This document shows, one piece after another, positions 1-7,861 of a DNA stretch of 44,446 bases. The position numbers and the translations under genes were made by a program. Below the pieces are notes generated by a model. The model worked only from the letters and a program-made list of their open reading frames with translations. It was not told the origin of the DNA and ran no database searches. This DNA is from Bacteroidaceae bacterium (GTDB lineage Bacteria > Bacteroidota > Bacteroidia > Bacteroidales > Bacteroidaceae). The stretch is from NCBI GenBank assembly GCA_017447625.1, contig JAFSNB010000045.1, positions 1 through 44,446 of the forward strand, read 5' to 3'. How positions within the stretch are numbered: position 1 is the first letter of the stretch; every line of letters begins with the position of its first letter.

Positions 1-108
1 CCTGGTCTGTATGTCTTAACGCATAGCAGTACTAAAGACAAAAAGAAAATGTTGGACAAAATCAATTCTGCTCTCAAAATGGGTTGGGAAATAGAGATCG
101 TGAAATGA
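1..108 (+). CDS. C-terminal fragment of an unidentified protein
   Basis: The first frame is open from the window edge for 35 codons and stops at TGA (106-108). The visible tail is lysine-rich (THSSTKDKKKMLDKINSALK) and ends in GWEIEIVK. Its codon use is more AT-rich than the downstream housekeeping genes. No family can be recognised from so short a piece. It is followed by about 270 bases of AT-rich spacer, so it is probably not co-transcribed with tsaB. Confidence 0.5.
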   Translation, partial: PGLYVLTHSSTKDKKKMLDKINSALKMGWEIEIVK

Positions 109-356
109 ACCTGCTAAAGAAGAGTAATAGACATTATTCACAACGTGAGCAGATACGATATAAGATAAAATTTTAGGCATATATTTGGCTAATAAAAAAA
201 GAATGATTACATTTGTAATTTCAAAACAGTTTTTATATGATTACAAAGATAGAAATTAATGGTAATTCTTAATTCATTATTTTTGCTTTCTTCTCATTTT
301 TTACCTTTCTCTTTTATTTTTTCCCTCTTTAATTTTTAATTCTTCCTTAAAAGCCC
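109..356. other. AT-rich intergenic spacer with pyrimidine-rich tract
   Basis: No gene is seen. The stretch is very AT-rich. From about 270 to 352 it becomes a strongly pyrimidine-biased tract (repeated TTTTCT, TTTCTC, TTTTTC blocks) on the plus strand. A similar tract occurs at 27680-27732. It ends directly at the tsaB promoter. Confidence 0.6.
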
Positions 357-364
357 TATCTTTG
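357..364 (+). promoter_or_regulatory. Bacteroidetes -7 box for tsaB operon
   Basis: TATCTTTG matches the Bacteroidetes consensus TAnnTTTG. The predicted start of transcription is only about 10 bases before the tsaB ATG at 381, so the leader would be very short. Confidence 0.7.
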
Positions 365-380
365 CGGCAAATTTTGCAAT

Positions 381-1091
381 ATGTCCTGCATTCTACATAT
401 AGAGACTAGTACGGAAGTGTGCTCCGTGGCCGTCAGTCAAGACGGCGGAGTGATATTCGAACAGGCAGACCGCGAGGGGCCGAATCACGCCACCGTTTGT
501 GGTGTTTATGTTCAGGAGGCCCTCAGTTTCATAGACAGTCACGCTATTCCCCTGGATGCCGTGGCAGTAAGCCAAGGGCCGGGCAGTTACACCGGCCTGC
601 GTATCGGAGTGTCTATGGCCAAAGGCGTATGCTATGGCTATGGGGTTCCGCTGCTGGCCGTTCCGACATTGAAGCTGCTGTGTGTCGCTCCGCTGCTTTA
701 TCACGAAGAACTCCCAGACGAGGCTCTGTTCGTTCCGATGATAGACGCGCGGCGGATGGAGGTCTATGCTGCTGTCTTTGACCGCTCGCTACGCGAGGTC
801 CGCCCCACGCAGGCTGACATAGTCACGGCAGACACCTACGCCGAATACCTCGCCAAAGGGCCTGTCTGCTTCTTCGGAGGCGGAGCTGCCAAGTGCAAGG
901 ACGTGATAAACCACCCCAATGCAATATTCTTAGACGGCATAGTGCCGATGGCAAAATACATGGGGCCGCTGGCCGGCCGCGCTCTGGCAGAAGGAAAGAC
1001 GGAAGACGTGGCCTATTTCGAGCCTTTCTATCTGAAGGAGTTCGTGCCTACGAGACCCAAAGACCTGCTACATCCACAACAAAACATCTGA
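381..1091 (+). CDS. tsaB: tRNA threonylcarbamoyladenosine biosynthesis protein TsaB
   Basis: TsaB is the ASKHA-fold partner of TsaD (with TsaE) in making t6A37 on ANN-decoding tRNAs, in the cytoplasm. The 236 residues match the usual family length of about 230. The N-terminal strand ILHIETSTEVCSVAV (4-18) and the signature SQGPGSYTGLRIG (64-76) are typical. The metal and ATP-binding residues of catalytic TsaD are not expected in this scaffold subunit. It opens a rightward operon with a promoter just upstream and lies 10 bases before the DUF4290 gene. The t6A enzyme TsaC is encoded separately at 10926-11501. Confidence 0.93.
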   Translation: MSCILHIETSTEVCSVAVSQDGGVIFEQADREGPNHATVCGVYVQEALSFIDSHAIPLDAVAVSQGPGSYTGLRIGVSMAKGVCYGYGVPLLAVPTLKLLCVAPLLYHEELPDEALFVPMIDARRMEVYAAVFDRSLREVRPTQADIVTADTYAEYLAKGPVCFFGGGAAKCKDVINHPNAIFLDGIVPMAKYMGPLAGRALAEGKTEDVAYFEPFYLKEFVPTRPKDLLHPQQNI

Positions 1092-1101
1092 ACTGCAATA
1101 T

Positions 1102-1689
1102 ATGAAGTACAACACCCAAAGAGAAAAGCTCATCCTGCCTGAATACGGACGCGAGATTCAGGAGATGGTCGATATGTGCGTGAATATTCCTGAACGCGAC
1201 AGGCGCCAGCAATGTGCAGAGACCATCATAGACATAATGGCAATCATGAATCCGTCCGTTCGCCAGCAGCCTGACTACAGACATAAGTTGTGGGACCAGT
1301 TGGATATCCTTTCCGATTACCGGCTGGATATAGACTGGCCGTTTGAACGGGTGGAACGCAGCGAAGTGAGCGCACGTCCCCGTCCTCTGAAATATCCGAT
1401 GCAGCGCATCCGTTATCGTCACTACGGCCATCTGACCGAGGCATTCGTTCGCCGCATCAAGGATATGCCGGAGGGAGAAGAGCGCGACGAGCTGACTGCC
1501 ATGATGGCTAATTTCATGAAGCGCAGCCTCTGCAACTGGAATCCGGACGCTATGGACGAGCAGAAGATTGCAGATGACATCAGCCACTATACCGAGGGTC
1601 AGGTGAGCCTGCCCGAAGGCTTCCAGTTTGCGGCTGTGACGGCAGACCGCTCGCAGGAAGGCGGCAAGAGGAGACGTAGAAAATCTTAA
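1102..1689 (+). CDS. DUF4290 family protein
   Basis: This 195-residue protein matches the Bacteroidetes-specific DUF4290 family. The start MKYNTQREKLILPEYGREIQ and the following segment with repeated acidic and aromatic residues (DYRHKLWDQLDILSDY) are characteristic. It is predicted cytoplasmic and mostly helical, with no signal peptide and a basic tail (GGKRRRRKS). The family function is not known. Its fixed position before murA in Bacteroidales suggests co-expression with cell-wall synthesis. It lies 10 bases after tsaB and 10 bases before murA, which supports one operon. Confidence 0.85.
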   Translation: MKYNTQREKLILPEYGREIQEMVDMCVNIPERDRRQQCAETIIDIMAIMNPSVRQQPDYRHKLWDQLDILSDYRLDIDWPFERVERSEVSARPRPLKYPMQRIRYRHYGHLTEAFVRRIKDMPEGEERDELTAMMANFMKRSLCNWNPDAMDEQKIADDISHYTEGQVSLPEGFQFAAVTADRSQEGGKRRRRKS

Positions 1690-1699
1690 GGGTGAGAGT

Positions 1700-3007
1700 A
1701 TGAGTTCGTTTCAGATTGAGGGCGGTCACCGCCTGCGCGGCGACATCCGGCCGCAAGGCTCGAAGAACGAGGCTTTACAGGTGTTGTGTGCGCCTCTGCT
1801 CACGACCGAGCCGGTTCGCATCACAAACATTCCGGACATAGCCGACGTAAATCACCAGATACAGCTGCTTAGGGACATTGGTGTGAGCGTGGAGCAAAAC
1901 GGCCACGGCGACTACACGTTCCAGGCAGACAGGCTGAACACAGAGTTCCTGCAGAGCGCTGATTTCCACGACCGCTCAGCCCGCCTGCGCGGCAGCATCA
2001 TGCTTATGGGCCCGCTGTTGGCCCGTCTGGGCAAAGCTGTGATGAGCAAGCCCGGCGGCGACAAGATTGGGCGCAGGCGTGTGGATACCCATGTGCTGGG
2101 ACTTCAGGCCCTCGGCGCGAAATTCGACTACGACGCGCGCGAGGGGCTGTTCCATATCACAGCCGACCACCTGAGGGGCACTTACATGCTTCTGGACGAG
2201 GCCAGTGTGACAGGAACGGCAAATATAATCCTGGCTGCTGTTCTGGCCGAGGGTACAACGACCATCTACAACGCGGCCTGTGAGCCGTACGTGCAGCAGC
2301 TATGCCACCTGCTGAACAGCATGGGAGCCGACATCTCCGGCATAGCATCCAACCTGCTGACCATAAAAGGAGTCAGGAGCCTGCATGGGGCCACTCATCA
2401 GATTCAGCCCGACATCATCGAGGTCGGTTCGTTTATCGGAATGGCAGCGATGGTCGGAGACGGCATCCGCATTAAAGACGTGAACCACGAGCAGTTGGGA
2501 ATAATCCCGGATGCCTTCCGCCGTCTGGGTATAACCGTTGAGCGTCAGGGTAACGCCCTCTTTATTCCGAGACACGACCACTACGAGATAGAGTCCTTTA
2601 TCGACGGCTCATTCATGACCTTTGCCGACGCGCCCTGGCCTGGTCTCACGCCAGACCTGCTCAGCGTGCTGCTCGTTGTGAGCACTCAGGCAAAAGGCTC
2701 GGTGCTTATTCATCAGAAGATGTTCGAGAGTCGCCTGTTCTTCGTGGATAAACTCATAGACATGGGAGCTCAGATTATCCTCTGCGACCCGCACCGCGCC
2801 GTGGTCGTAGGCCACGACAACAAGATGCGGCTGCGCGCTTCACGTCTCACCTCACCCGACATACGCGCAGGTATAGCCCTGCTCATAGCTGCTATGGGAG
2901 CCGACGGCGTTTCCACAATAAGCAATATCGGGCAGATAGACCGAGGCTACGAGGACATCGAAGGACGCTTCAACGCTCTTGGAGCCAAGATTAAACGACT
3001 CGACTAA
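1700..3007 (+). CDS. murA: UDP-N-acetylglucosamine 1-carboxyvinyltransferase MurA, Asp-type active site
   Basis: MurA transfers enolpyruvate from PEP to UDP-GlcNAc, the first committed step of peptidoglycan synthesis, in the cytoplasm. The 435 residues cover the full two-domain EPSP-synthase fold. The substrate-binding SKNEALQ (21-27; Lys22 and Asn23 of the family) is present. The mobile active-site loop reads PGGDKIGRRRVDTH (118-131). At residue 121 there is Asp where E. coli-type MurA has the PEP- and fosfomycin-reactive Cys. Asp-type MurA enzymes are known to be active but insensitive to fosfomycin. The gene is spaced 10 bases after DUF4290 and 6 bases before rimM. Confidence 0.95.
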   Translation: MSSFQIEGGHRLRGDIRPQGSKNEALQVLCAPLLTTEPVRITNIPDIADVNHQIQLLRDIGVSVEQNGHGDYTFQADRLNTEFLQSADFHDRSARLRGSIMLMGPLLARLGKAVMSKPGGDKIGRRRVDTHVLGLQALGAKFDYDAREGLFHITADHLRGTYMLLDEASVTGTANIILAAVLAEGTTTIYNAACEPYVQQLCHLLNSMGADISGIASNLLTIKGVRSLHGATHQIQPDIIEVGSFIGMAAMVGDGIRIKDVNHEQLGIIPDAFRRLGITVERQGNALFIPRHDHYEIESFIDGSFMTFADAPWPGLTPDLLSVLLVVSTQAKGSVLIHQKMFESRLFFVDKLIDMGAQIILCDPHRAVVVGHDNKMRLRASRLTSPDIRAGIALLIAAMGADGVSTISNIGQIDRGYEDIEGRFNALGAKIKRLD

Positions 3008-3013
3008 GAAGCT

Positions 3014-3541
3014 ATGATTACAGAGGACGAAGTATATCAGATTGGAGTAATCACCCGCACCCACGGGGTTCGGGGCGAGCTGTCCTTCATGTTCACAGAT
3101 GACGTGTGGGACCGCGTAGAGGCCGATTACCTCGTCCTGCGTCTCGACGGTATCTTTGTACCGTTCTTCCTGGAAGAGTGGCGATTCCGCTCGGACACGA
3201 CAGCCCTCGTCAAGTTCGAGGACATAGACGATGCCAACGCCGCCACGAGACTGGTCGGCTCGGAGGTGTTCTTCCCGAAAGCCCTCACGCCGACCGACAT
3301 CTCTGAAGAAGACCTGACATGGAAGATGCTGGCAGGCTTCAAGGTGCTCGACGCCTCGGATGCCCTCGTCGGCACGATAGCCACGGTGGATGAATCCACG
3401 ATCAACGTGCTACTATATATTAATAGGCCCGACGGAAGCGAATTCATGCTCCCGGCTGTTGAGGAATTCATCCGGGATGTCGATTACCAGGCACGCACCC
3501 TGCACGCCGCCATCCCCGCCGAGCTTATCACATTGAACTAA
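3014..3541 (+). CDS. rimM: Ribosome maturation factor RimM
   Basis: RimM assists assembly of the 30S subunit head by binding ribosomal protein S19 during 16S rRNA maturation. The 175 residues hold an N-terminal RimM beta-barrel (about 8-92, starting YQIGVITRTHGVRGELSF) and a C-terminal PRC-barrel (about 100-172, with the typical ending DVDYQARTLHAAIPAELI). Length is normal for the family. It begins 6 bases after the murA stop and ends 14 bases before dxr, so it shares their operon. Confidence 0.93.
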   Translation: MITEDEVYQIGVITRTHGVRGELSFMFTDDVWDRVEADYLVLRLDGIFVPFFLEEWRFRSDTTALVKFEDIDDANAATRLVGSEVFFPKALTPTDISEEDLTWKMLAGFKVLDASDALVGTIATVDESTINVLLYINRPDGSEFMLPAVEEFIRDVDYQARTLHAAIPAELITLN

Positions 3542-3555
3542 GAAACTGGATCTTT

Positions 3556-4722
3556 ATGCAAGAACCTAAAAAACGACAAATAGCAATACTCGGTTCCACG
3601 GGAAGTATAGGCACTCAAGCCCTGGATGTGATTGCCGCCCACAGCGACTTGTTCGAGGCGCGTGTACTTACGGCCAACAACCGCGTGGAAGAGCTCATTG
3701 AGCAGGCACGCCGCTTTGTGCCGGCAGCCGTGGTTATTGCCAATGATGCCCACTACGAGCGTGTGAGCGATGCGCTGGACGATCTGCCAATACAGGTCTA
3801 TGCCGGCCCGGAAGCTCTCTGCGAGGTAGTTCAAGGCGGCGAGATTGACATGGTGCTTACGGCAATGGTCGGTTTTGCCGGCCTCGCCCCGACAATAGCC
3901 GCCATAAAAGCCCGCAAGGCAATAGCTCTGGCAAACAAGGAGACGATGGTGGTTGCCGGCGAACTGGTCAACAACCTGTGTAACGAATACAGAGTGCCGA
4001 TCCTGCCGGTTGACAGCGAGCACAGCGCCATCTTCCAGAGCCTCATGGGAGAGAACAGCCCCATTGAGAAGATTATCCTCACCGCCTCGGGCGGTCCCTT
4101 CCGCACCTTCACCCTTGGCCAATTGGCTGAGGTGACTCCGGAGCAGGCTCTCCGCCACCCGAACTGGGATATGGGCGCAAAGATAACCATAGACTCCGCC
4201 ACGATGATGAACAAAGGCTTCGAGGTAATTGAAGCCAAATGGCTCTTCGGAGTCGCACCCGAGAAGATTCAGGTTGTTGTGCATCCGCAGAGCGTCGTTC
4301 ATTCGGCTGTTCAGTTCGAGGACGGAGCTGTCAAGGCACAGCTCGGCGTGCCGGACATGCGCGTGCCGATTCAGCTGGCCTTCTCTTTCCCGCATCGTCT
4401 CGGCAGCGACTTCGAGCGGCTCGATTGGTGGCAGATGCCGGCTCTCACTTTCGAGGCTCCCGACCCCGAGCGTTTCCGTTGTCTGGCCTTGGCTTACGAG
4501 TCTTTGCATCAGGGCGGCAACATGCCCTGCATAGTCAATGCAGCCAACGAAATAGTAAACCGCGCCTTCCTCGAAGGGCGATGCCGTTTCCTCCAGATGG
4601 CCGAAGTCATTGAGCAGACCATGCAACAGACATCATTCATTAAAGAACCAACATACGAGGACTATGTTGCCACCGATGCCGAGGCACGGCGCATTGCAGC
4701 AGAAGCCCTAAAAAGAGTTTAA
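3556..4722 (+). CDS. dxr: 1-deoxy-D-xylulose 5-phosphate reductoisomerase
   Basis: Dxr (IspC) converts DXP to MEP with NADPH and a divalent metal, the committed step of the non-mevalonate isoprenoid pathway. The 388-residue protein has the NADPH-binding GSTGSIG (13-19), the family segment ALANKETMVVAGE, the metal-site region PVDSEHSAIFQ and the substrate-binding TIDSATMMNKGFEVIEA. It sits in the common Bacteroidetes order rimM-dxr-rseP. After its stop comes 120 bases of AT-rich word repeats and a GC palindrome before rseP. Confidence 0.95.
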   Translation: MQEPKKRQIAILGSTGSIGTQALDVIAAHSDLFEARVLTANNRVEELIEQARRFVPAAVVIANDAHYERVSDALDDLPIQVYAGPEALCEVVQGGEIDMVLTAMVGFAGLAPTIAAIKARKAIALANKETMVVAGELVNNLCNEYRVPILPVDSEHSAIFQSLMGENSPIEKIILTASGGPFRTFTLGQLAEVTPEQALRHPNWDMGAKITIDSATMMNKGFEVIEAKWLFGVAPEKIQVVVHPQSVVHSAVQFEDGAVKAQLGVPDMRVPIQLAFSFPHRLGSDFERLDWWQMPALTFEAPDPERFRCLALAYESLHQGGNMPCIVNAANEIVNRAFLEGRCRFLQMAEVIEQTMQQTSFIKEPTYEDYVATDAEARRIAAEALKRV

Positions 4723-4777
4723 GAGTTTAATAGTTTAAGAGTTTAAGAGTTAAGAGCTTAATAGTTTAATAATCAAA
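4716..4777. repeat. AT-rich tandem word repeat (GTTTAAGA type)
   Basis: At least six imperfect tandem copies of an octamer-like word AGTTTAAG/AGTTTAAT begin in the last codons of dxr and run to about 4777. The copies differ by single changes. The tract lies immediately before a GC-rich palindrome (4799-4838), an arrangement seen again at 14082-14150 and 18233-18298. Confidence 0.8.
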
Positions 4778-4798
4778 CAATAAAACCAACATCCGCAG

Positions 4799-4838
4799 GT
4801 CTCCCCTCCCTCACGGGAGGGGTCTGGGGGTGGGTCTT
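4799..4838. repeat. GC palindromic element, copy a (intergenic)
   Basis: The sequence has the arms CTCCCCTCCC and GGGAGGGG around TCAC, followed by CTGGGGGTGGGTC. It is the reverse orientation of the copies at 16484-16521 and 23856-23892, and almost identical to them. It ends 7 bases before the rseP ATG, so as RNA its hairpin would sit on the start region. Confidence 0.85.
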
Positions 4839-4845
4839 TCCAGTC

Positions 4846-6276
4846 ATGAATATATTCCTAATCAAAGCGTTTCAGCTAATCCTGTGTTTCAGTTTCCTCA
4901 TAGTCTTGCATGAGGGCGGTCATTTCTTCTTTGCCAAACTCTTCAAGACCAGAGTGGAGAAGTTCTACATGTTCTTCAACCCATGGTTTCATCTGTTCTC
5001 CACAAAGGACAGGTGGTTCTCAAAACTATTCCCGAAAGTGGCTGCAGGCGAGACCGAGTACGGAATCGGCTGGATTCCCCTGGGCGGATACGTCAAGATC
5101 TCCGGAATGATAGACGAGAGCATGGACACCGAGCAGATGAAACAGCCCGTGCAGCCCTACGAGTTCCGTGCGAAACCCGTCTGGCAGCGTTTCCTCATCA
5201 TGATTGGCGGCGTGCTGGTCAACTTCCTGCTCGCCTTGATCATCTACGCTATGATCCTGTTCACGTGGGGTTCCGACTCCCTGCCTATGAAGTCCATCAC
5301 CAATGGCTTCTCCTACAATGAGATGGCGGAAGCCGTCGGTTTCCGTGACGGAGACATTCCGGTGAAAGCCGACGGGAAGCCTATCGAAGAGTGGAACGGA
5401 ACCGTATATCGCACTATATCCGAGGCAAAGACCATCACGGTTCTGCGCGACGGCAAGGAGGTGACTTTGAATATGCCCGAAGAAGGGCTCAACCTGCTCG
5501 AGATGATCAATCAGGAGCCGCGATTCCTCGTGGCTAACGTGCCGGCGGTTATTGACACGGTTCTGCCCGAGACCCCGGCCTCAGCAGCCGGAATCCTCAG
5601 CGGCGCACGCATCCTGGCCATTGACAACCAGCCCGTAATGTGGTGGGGCGATTTCGATAACATCATGGGGCGCAAGGCCGACATTCTCGCTGCCGACTGC
5701 TCCCACGAGGACAGCGTAAAGCTCCGCAGCCTCACCATAACATTTGCAAACCCTGAGCAACTGGCAGCTGCCACGACGTCAGACTCAATCGCATCAACGA
5801 CCTTGACGATAACTCTTGACGAAGACTACAAGATCGGTTTCCTGAAGAAGTCTATCTTCGATTCCTACAAGACAGAGCACCATGACTATGGCTTCTTCGC
5901 CAGCATCCCGGCTGGCATAACCTACGGCTGGGAGACTCTGAAGGGCTATGTCTCCGACCTGAAATACATCTTCACGAAACAGGGAGCCAAGAGCGTAGGC
6001 TCGTTCGGCACCATTGGCGACCTCTTCCCGGCAGCCTGGAACTGGCAAGCCTTCTGGAACATCACGGCCTTCATATCCATTATCCTTGCCTTCATGAACA
6101 TTATTCCTATTCCGGGACTCGATGGTGGTCACGTCTTCTTCCTTCTCGTAGAGGCCGTCACACGCCGTCCGCCATCGGAGAAGTTCATGGAACGCGCCCA
6201 GATGGTTGGAATGATATTGCTCTTCGCCCTGATGGGTCTGGCCATATTCAACGACGTCGTCAAGTTCCTGTTCTAA
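4846..6276 (+). CDS. rseP: RIP metalloprotease RseP (site-2 protease)
   Basis: This inner-membrane zinc protease cleaves transmembrane substrates such as anti-sigma factors and signal-peptide remnants. The first membrane segment carries HEGGH (22-26), the HExxH zinc site. The other active-site element, NIIPIPGLDGGH, with the third metal ligand, lies near residue 425 in a C-terminal membrane helix. The central periplasmic part (about 150-330) has two PDZ-like domains, for example TPASAAGILSGARILAIDN. The 476 residues are slightly longer than the E. coli enzyme, as is usual in Bacteroidetes. No clear ribosome binding site is visible; a GC palindrome is directly upstream. Confidence 0.94.
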   Translation: MNIFLIKAFQLILCFSFLIVLHEGGHFFFAKLFKTRVEKFYMFFNPWFHLFSTKDRWFSKLFPKVAAGETEYGIGWIPLGGYVKISGMIDESMDTEQMKQPVQPYEFRAKPVWQRFLIMIGGVLVNFLLALIIYAMILFTWGSDSLPMKSITNGFSYNEMAEAVGFRDGDIPVKADGKPIEEWNGTVYRTISEAKTITVLRDGKEVTLNMPEEGLNLLEMINQEPRFLVANVPAVIDTVLPETPASAAGILSGARILAIDNQPVMWWGDFDNIMGRKADILAADCSHEDSVKLRSLTITFANPEQLAAATTSDSIASTTLTITLDEDYKIGFLKKSIFDSYKTEHHDYGFFASIPAGITYGWETLKGYVSDLKYIFTKQGAKSVGSFGTIGDLFPAAWNWQAFWNITAFISIILAFMNIIPIPGLDGGHVFFLLVEAVTRRPPSEKFMERAQMVGMILLFALMGLAIFNDVVKFLF

Positions 6277-6285
6277 TGCGACCGC

Positions 6286-6323
6286 AAAATCCTAAAATCC
6301 TAAAATCATTAAATCCTAAAATA
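6286..6323. repeat. AT-rich tandem word repeat (AAATCCT type)
   Basis: Four imperfect copies of AAATCCTA fill most of the 54-base gap between rseP and the POT transporter gene. This is another locus-specific word of the same style as those at 4716, 19958 and 40456. Confidence 0.7.
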
Positions 6324-6330
6324 TTCCGTC

Positions 6331-7857
6331 ATGTTTGAGAACCAACCAAAGGGCCTATGGGCATTAGCCTTGGCCAACACGGGCGAGCGCTTCGGCTATT
6401 ACACCATGCTTGCCGTATTTGCTCTGTTCCTACAGGAGAACTTCGGCTTCGCCACAGGAACTGCCAGCACCATCTATTCCACGTTCCTGATGTTCGTCTA
6501 TTTCCTGCCCGTAATCGGAGGTATCGCAGCCGACCGCTGGGGATTCGGACGAATGGTCACAACTGGAATTATTATCATGTTTGTTGGCTATTTGCTGCTC
6601 GCCTTCCCGCTTGGCGGCGGCACCTCAGCAATCGTTGCCATGGCAGCTGCCCTGCTCCTTGTGAGCCTCGGCACGGGACTGTTCAAAGGCAATCTGCAGG
6701 TCATGGTGGGACGTCTCTATGACGAGGCCCGCTATTCCGACCGCCGCGATGCCGGTTTCTCACTCTTCTACATGGCTATCAATATTGGCGCGATGTTCGC
6801 CCCGACAGCTGCCATCGCTATCATGAACTGGGCGCAGGAAGATCTTGGCATCAGCTCGGCAGACAGCTATCATTTCGCCTTTGCTGTAGCCTGCGCTTCA
6901 CTCATAGTCAGCATCGCCATCTACTATGCCTTCAAAGGCTGGTTCAGCCATGTCCTCGAGGGCGAGGGCAAGAAGTCAGACAAAGCTAAAGTGGAAGACA
7001 CCCTCACGCCGGCCGAGACCACAGAACGCATCATCTGCCTGTGTCTGGTCTTCGCCGTTGTCATCTTCTTCTGGATGGCTTTCCATCAGAACGGTCTCAC
7101 ACTGACCTTCTTCGCTCGCGACTACACCCAGACAAGCTCCACAGGCGTGCAGAGCATGATGTTCGACGTCACGAACCTCGTGGCTGCCATTTTCATCGTT
7201 TATGGTCTCTTCGGACTCTTCCAAAGCAAAACCGGCAAAGGCAAATCCTTAGGGGCCATACTTGTGGCTGCCGCAGCGGGTTATCTGGGTTGGCAATATG
7301 CCCACCTCAGCGGCGATGTGCCCGTGTTCGCCCCCATCTTCCAGCAGTTCAACCCCTGTTTCGTGGTTATGTTGACTCCCGTAAGCGTCGGCATCTTCAG
7401 CTGGCTCGCCAAGAAGAACATGGAGCCCAGCAGCCCCAAGAAAATCGGTTTCGGTATGTTGGTGGCCGCATGTGCCTACTTCATCATGATTGGAGCCAGC
7501 ATCGGTCTGCTCCTGCCTGATGCTCAGACGGCTGCAATCGACGCAGGTGAGGATGTCACCCGCGTATCGGCCAACTGGCTCGTAAGCACCTATCTCGTAC
7601 TGACCTTTGCCGAGCTGCTCCTCTCCCCCATCGGAATATCCTTCGTCTCCAAGGTAGCTCCTCCGAAGTACGCCGGTCTGATGATGGGTCTTTGGTTCGC
7701 ATCTACTGCCATCGGAAACTTCCTGGTTCAGATTCCGGGTCTGCTCTGGGGAGCCAACGTCCAGTTGATCTACATCTGGGCCGTTCTCGCAGGCATCTGT
7801 CTCGTCAGCGCCCTCTTCATATTCTCCATCCTTAAGAAGCTGGAGAAAGTATCCTAA
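6331..7857 (+). CDS. POT/PTR-family proton-coupled peptide transporter-like MFS protein
   Basis: The 508-residue polytopic membrane protein has about 14 hydrophobic segments. Family marks are GERFGYYTML (18-27), GGIAADRWGFGRMV around residue 63-76, and the central FSLFYMAINIGAMFAPT. It probably imports di- or tripeptides, or a related solute, with protons across the inner membrane. The ExxERF proton-coupling motif reads N16-T-G-E19-R20-F, so the first Glu is Asn; substrate and coupling may therefore differ from E. coli DtpA-type proteins. The gene lies 4 bases before the acyltransferase gene, which suggests co-transcription. Confidence 0.85.
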   Translation: MFENQPKGLWALALANTGERFGYYTMLAVFALFLQENFGFATGTASTIYSTFLMFVYFLPVIGGIAADRWGFGRMVTTGIIIMFVGYLLLAFPLGGGTSAIVAMAAALLLVSLGTGLFKGNLQVMVGRLYDEARYSDRRDAGFSLFYMAINIGAMFAPTAAIAIMNWAQEDLGISSADSYHFAFAVACASLIVSIAIYYAFKGWFSHVLEGEGKKSDKAKVEDTLTPAETTERIICLCLVFAVVIFFWMAFHQNGLTLTFFARDYTQTSSTGVQSMMFDVTNLVAAIFIVYGLFGLFQSKTGKGKSLGAILVAAAAGYLGWQYAHLSGDVPVFAPIFQQFNPCFVVMLTPVSVGIFSWLAKKNMEPSSPKKIGFGMLVAACAYFIMIGASIGLLLPDAQTAAIDAGEDVTRVSANWLVSTYLVLTFAELLLSPIGISFVSKVAPPKYAGLMMGLWFASTAIGNFLVQIPGLLWGANVQLIYIWAVLAGICLVSALFIFSILKKLEKVS

Positions 7858-7861
7858 GATT

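Noticed and set aside
3538-4626. Long minus-strand ORF of 362 codons opposite dxr
   Set aside because: Shadow of the dxr codon pattern; no family resemblance, and dxr is clear on the plus strand. Same reasoning for minus ORFs at 7249-8007, 8915-9685 and 9944-10816, and the plus ORF at 28639-29745.
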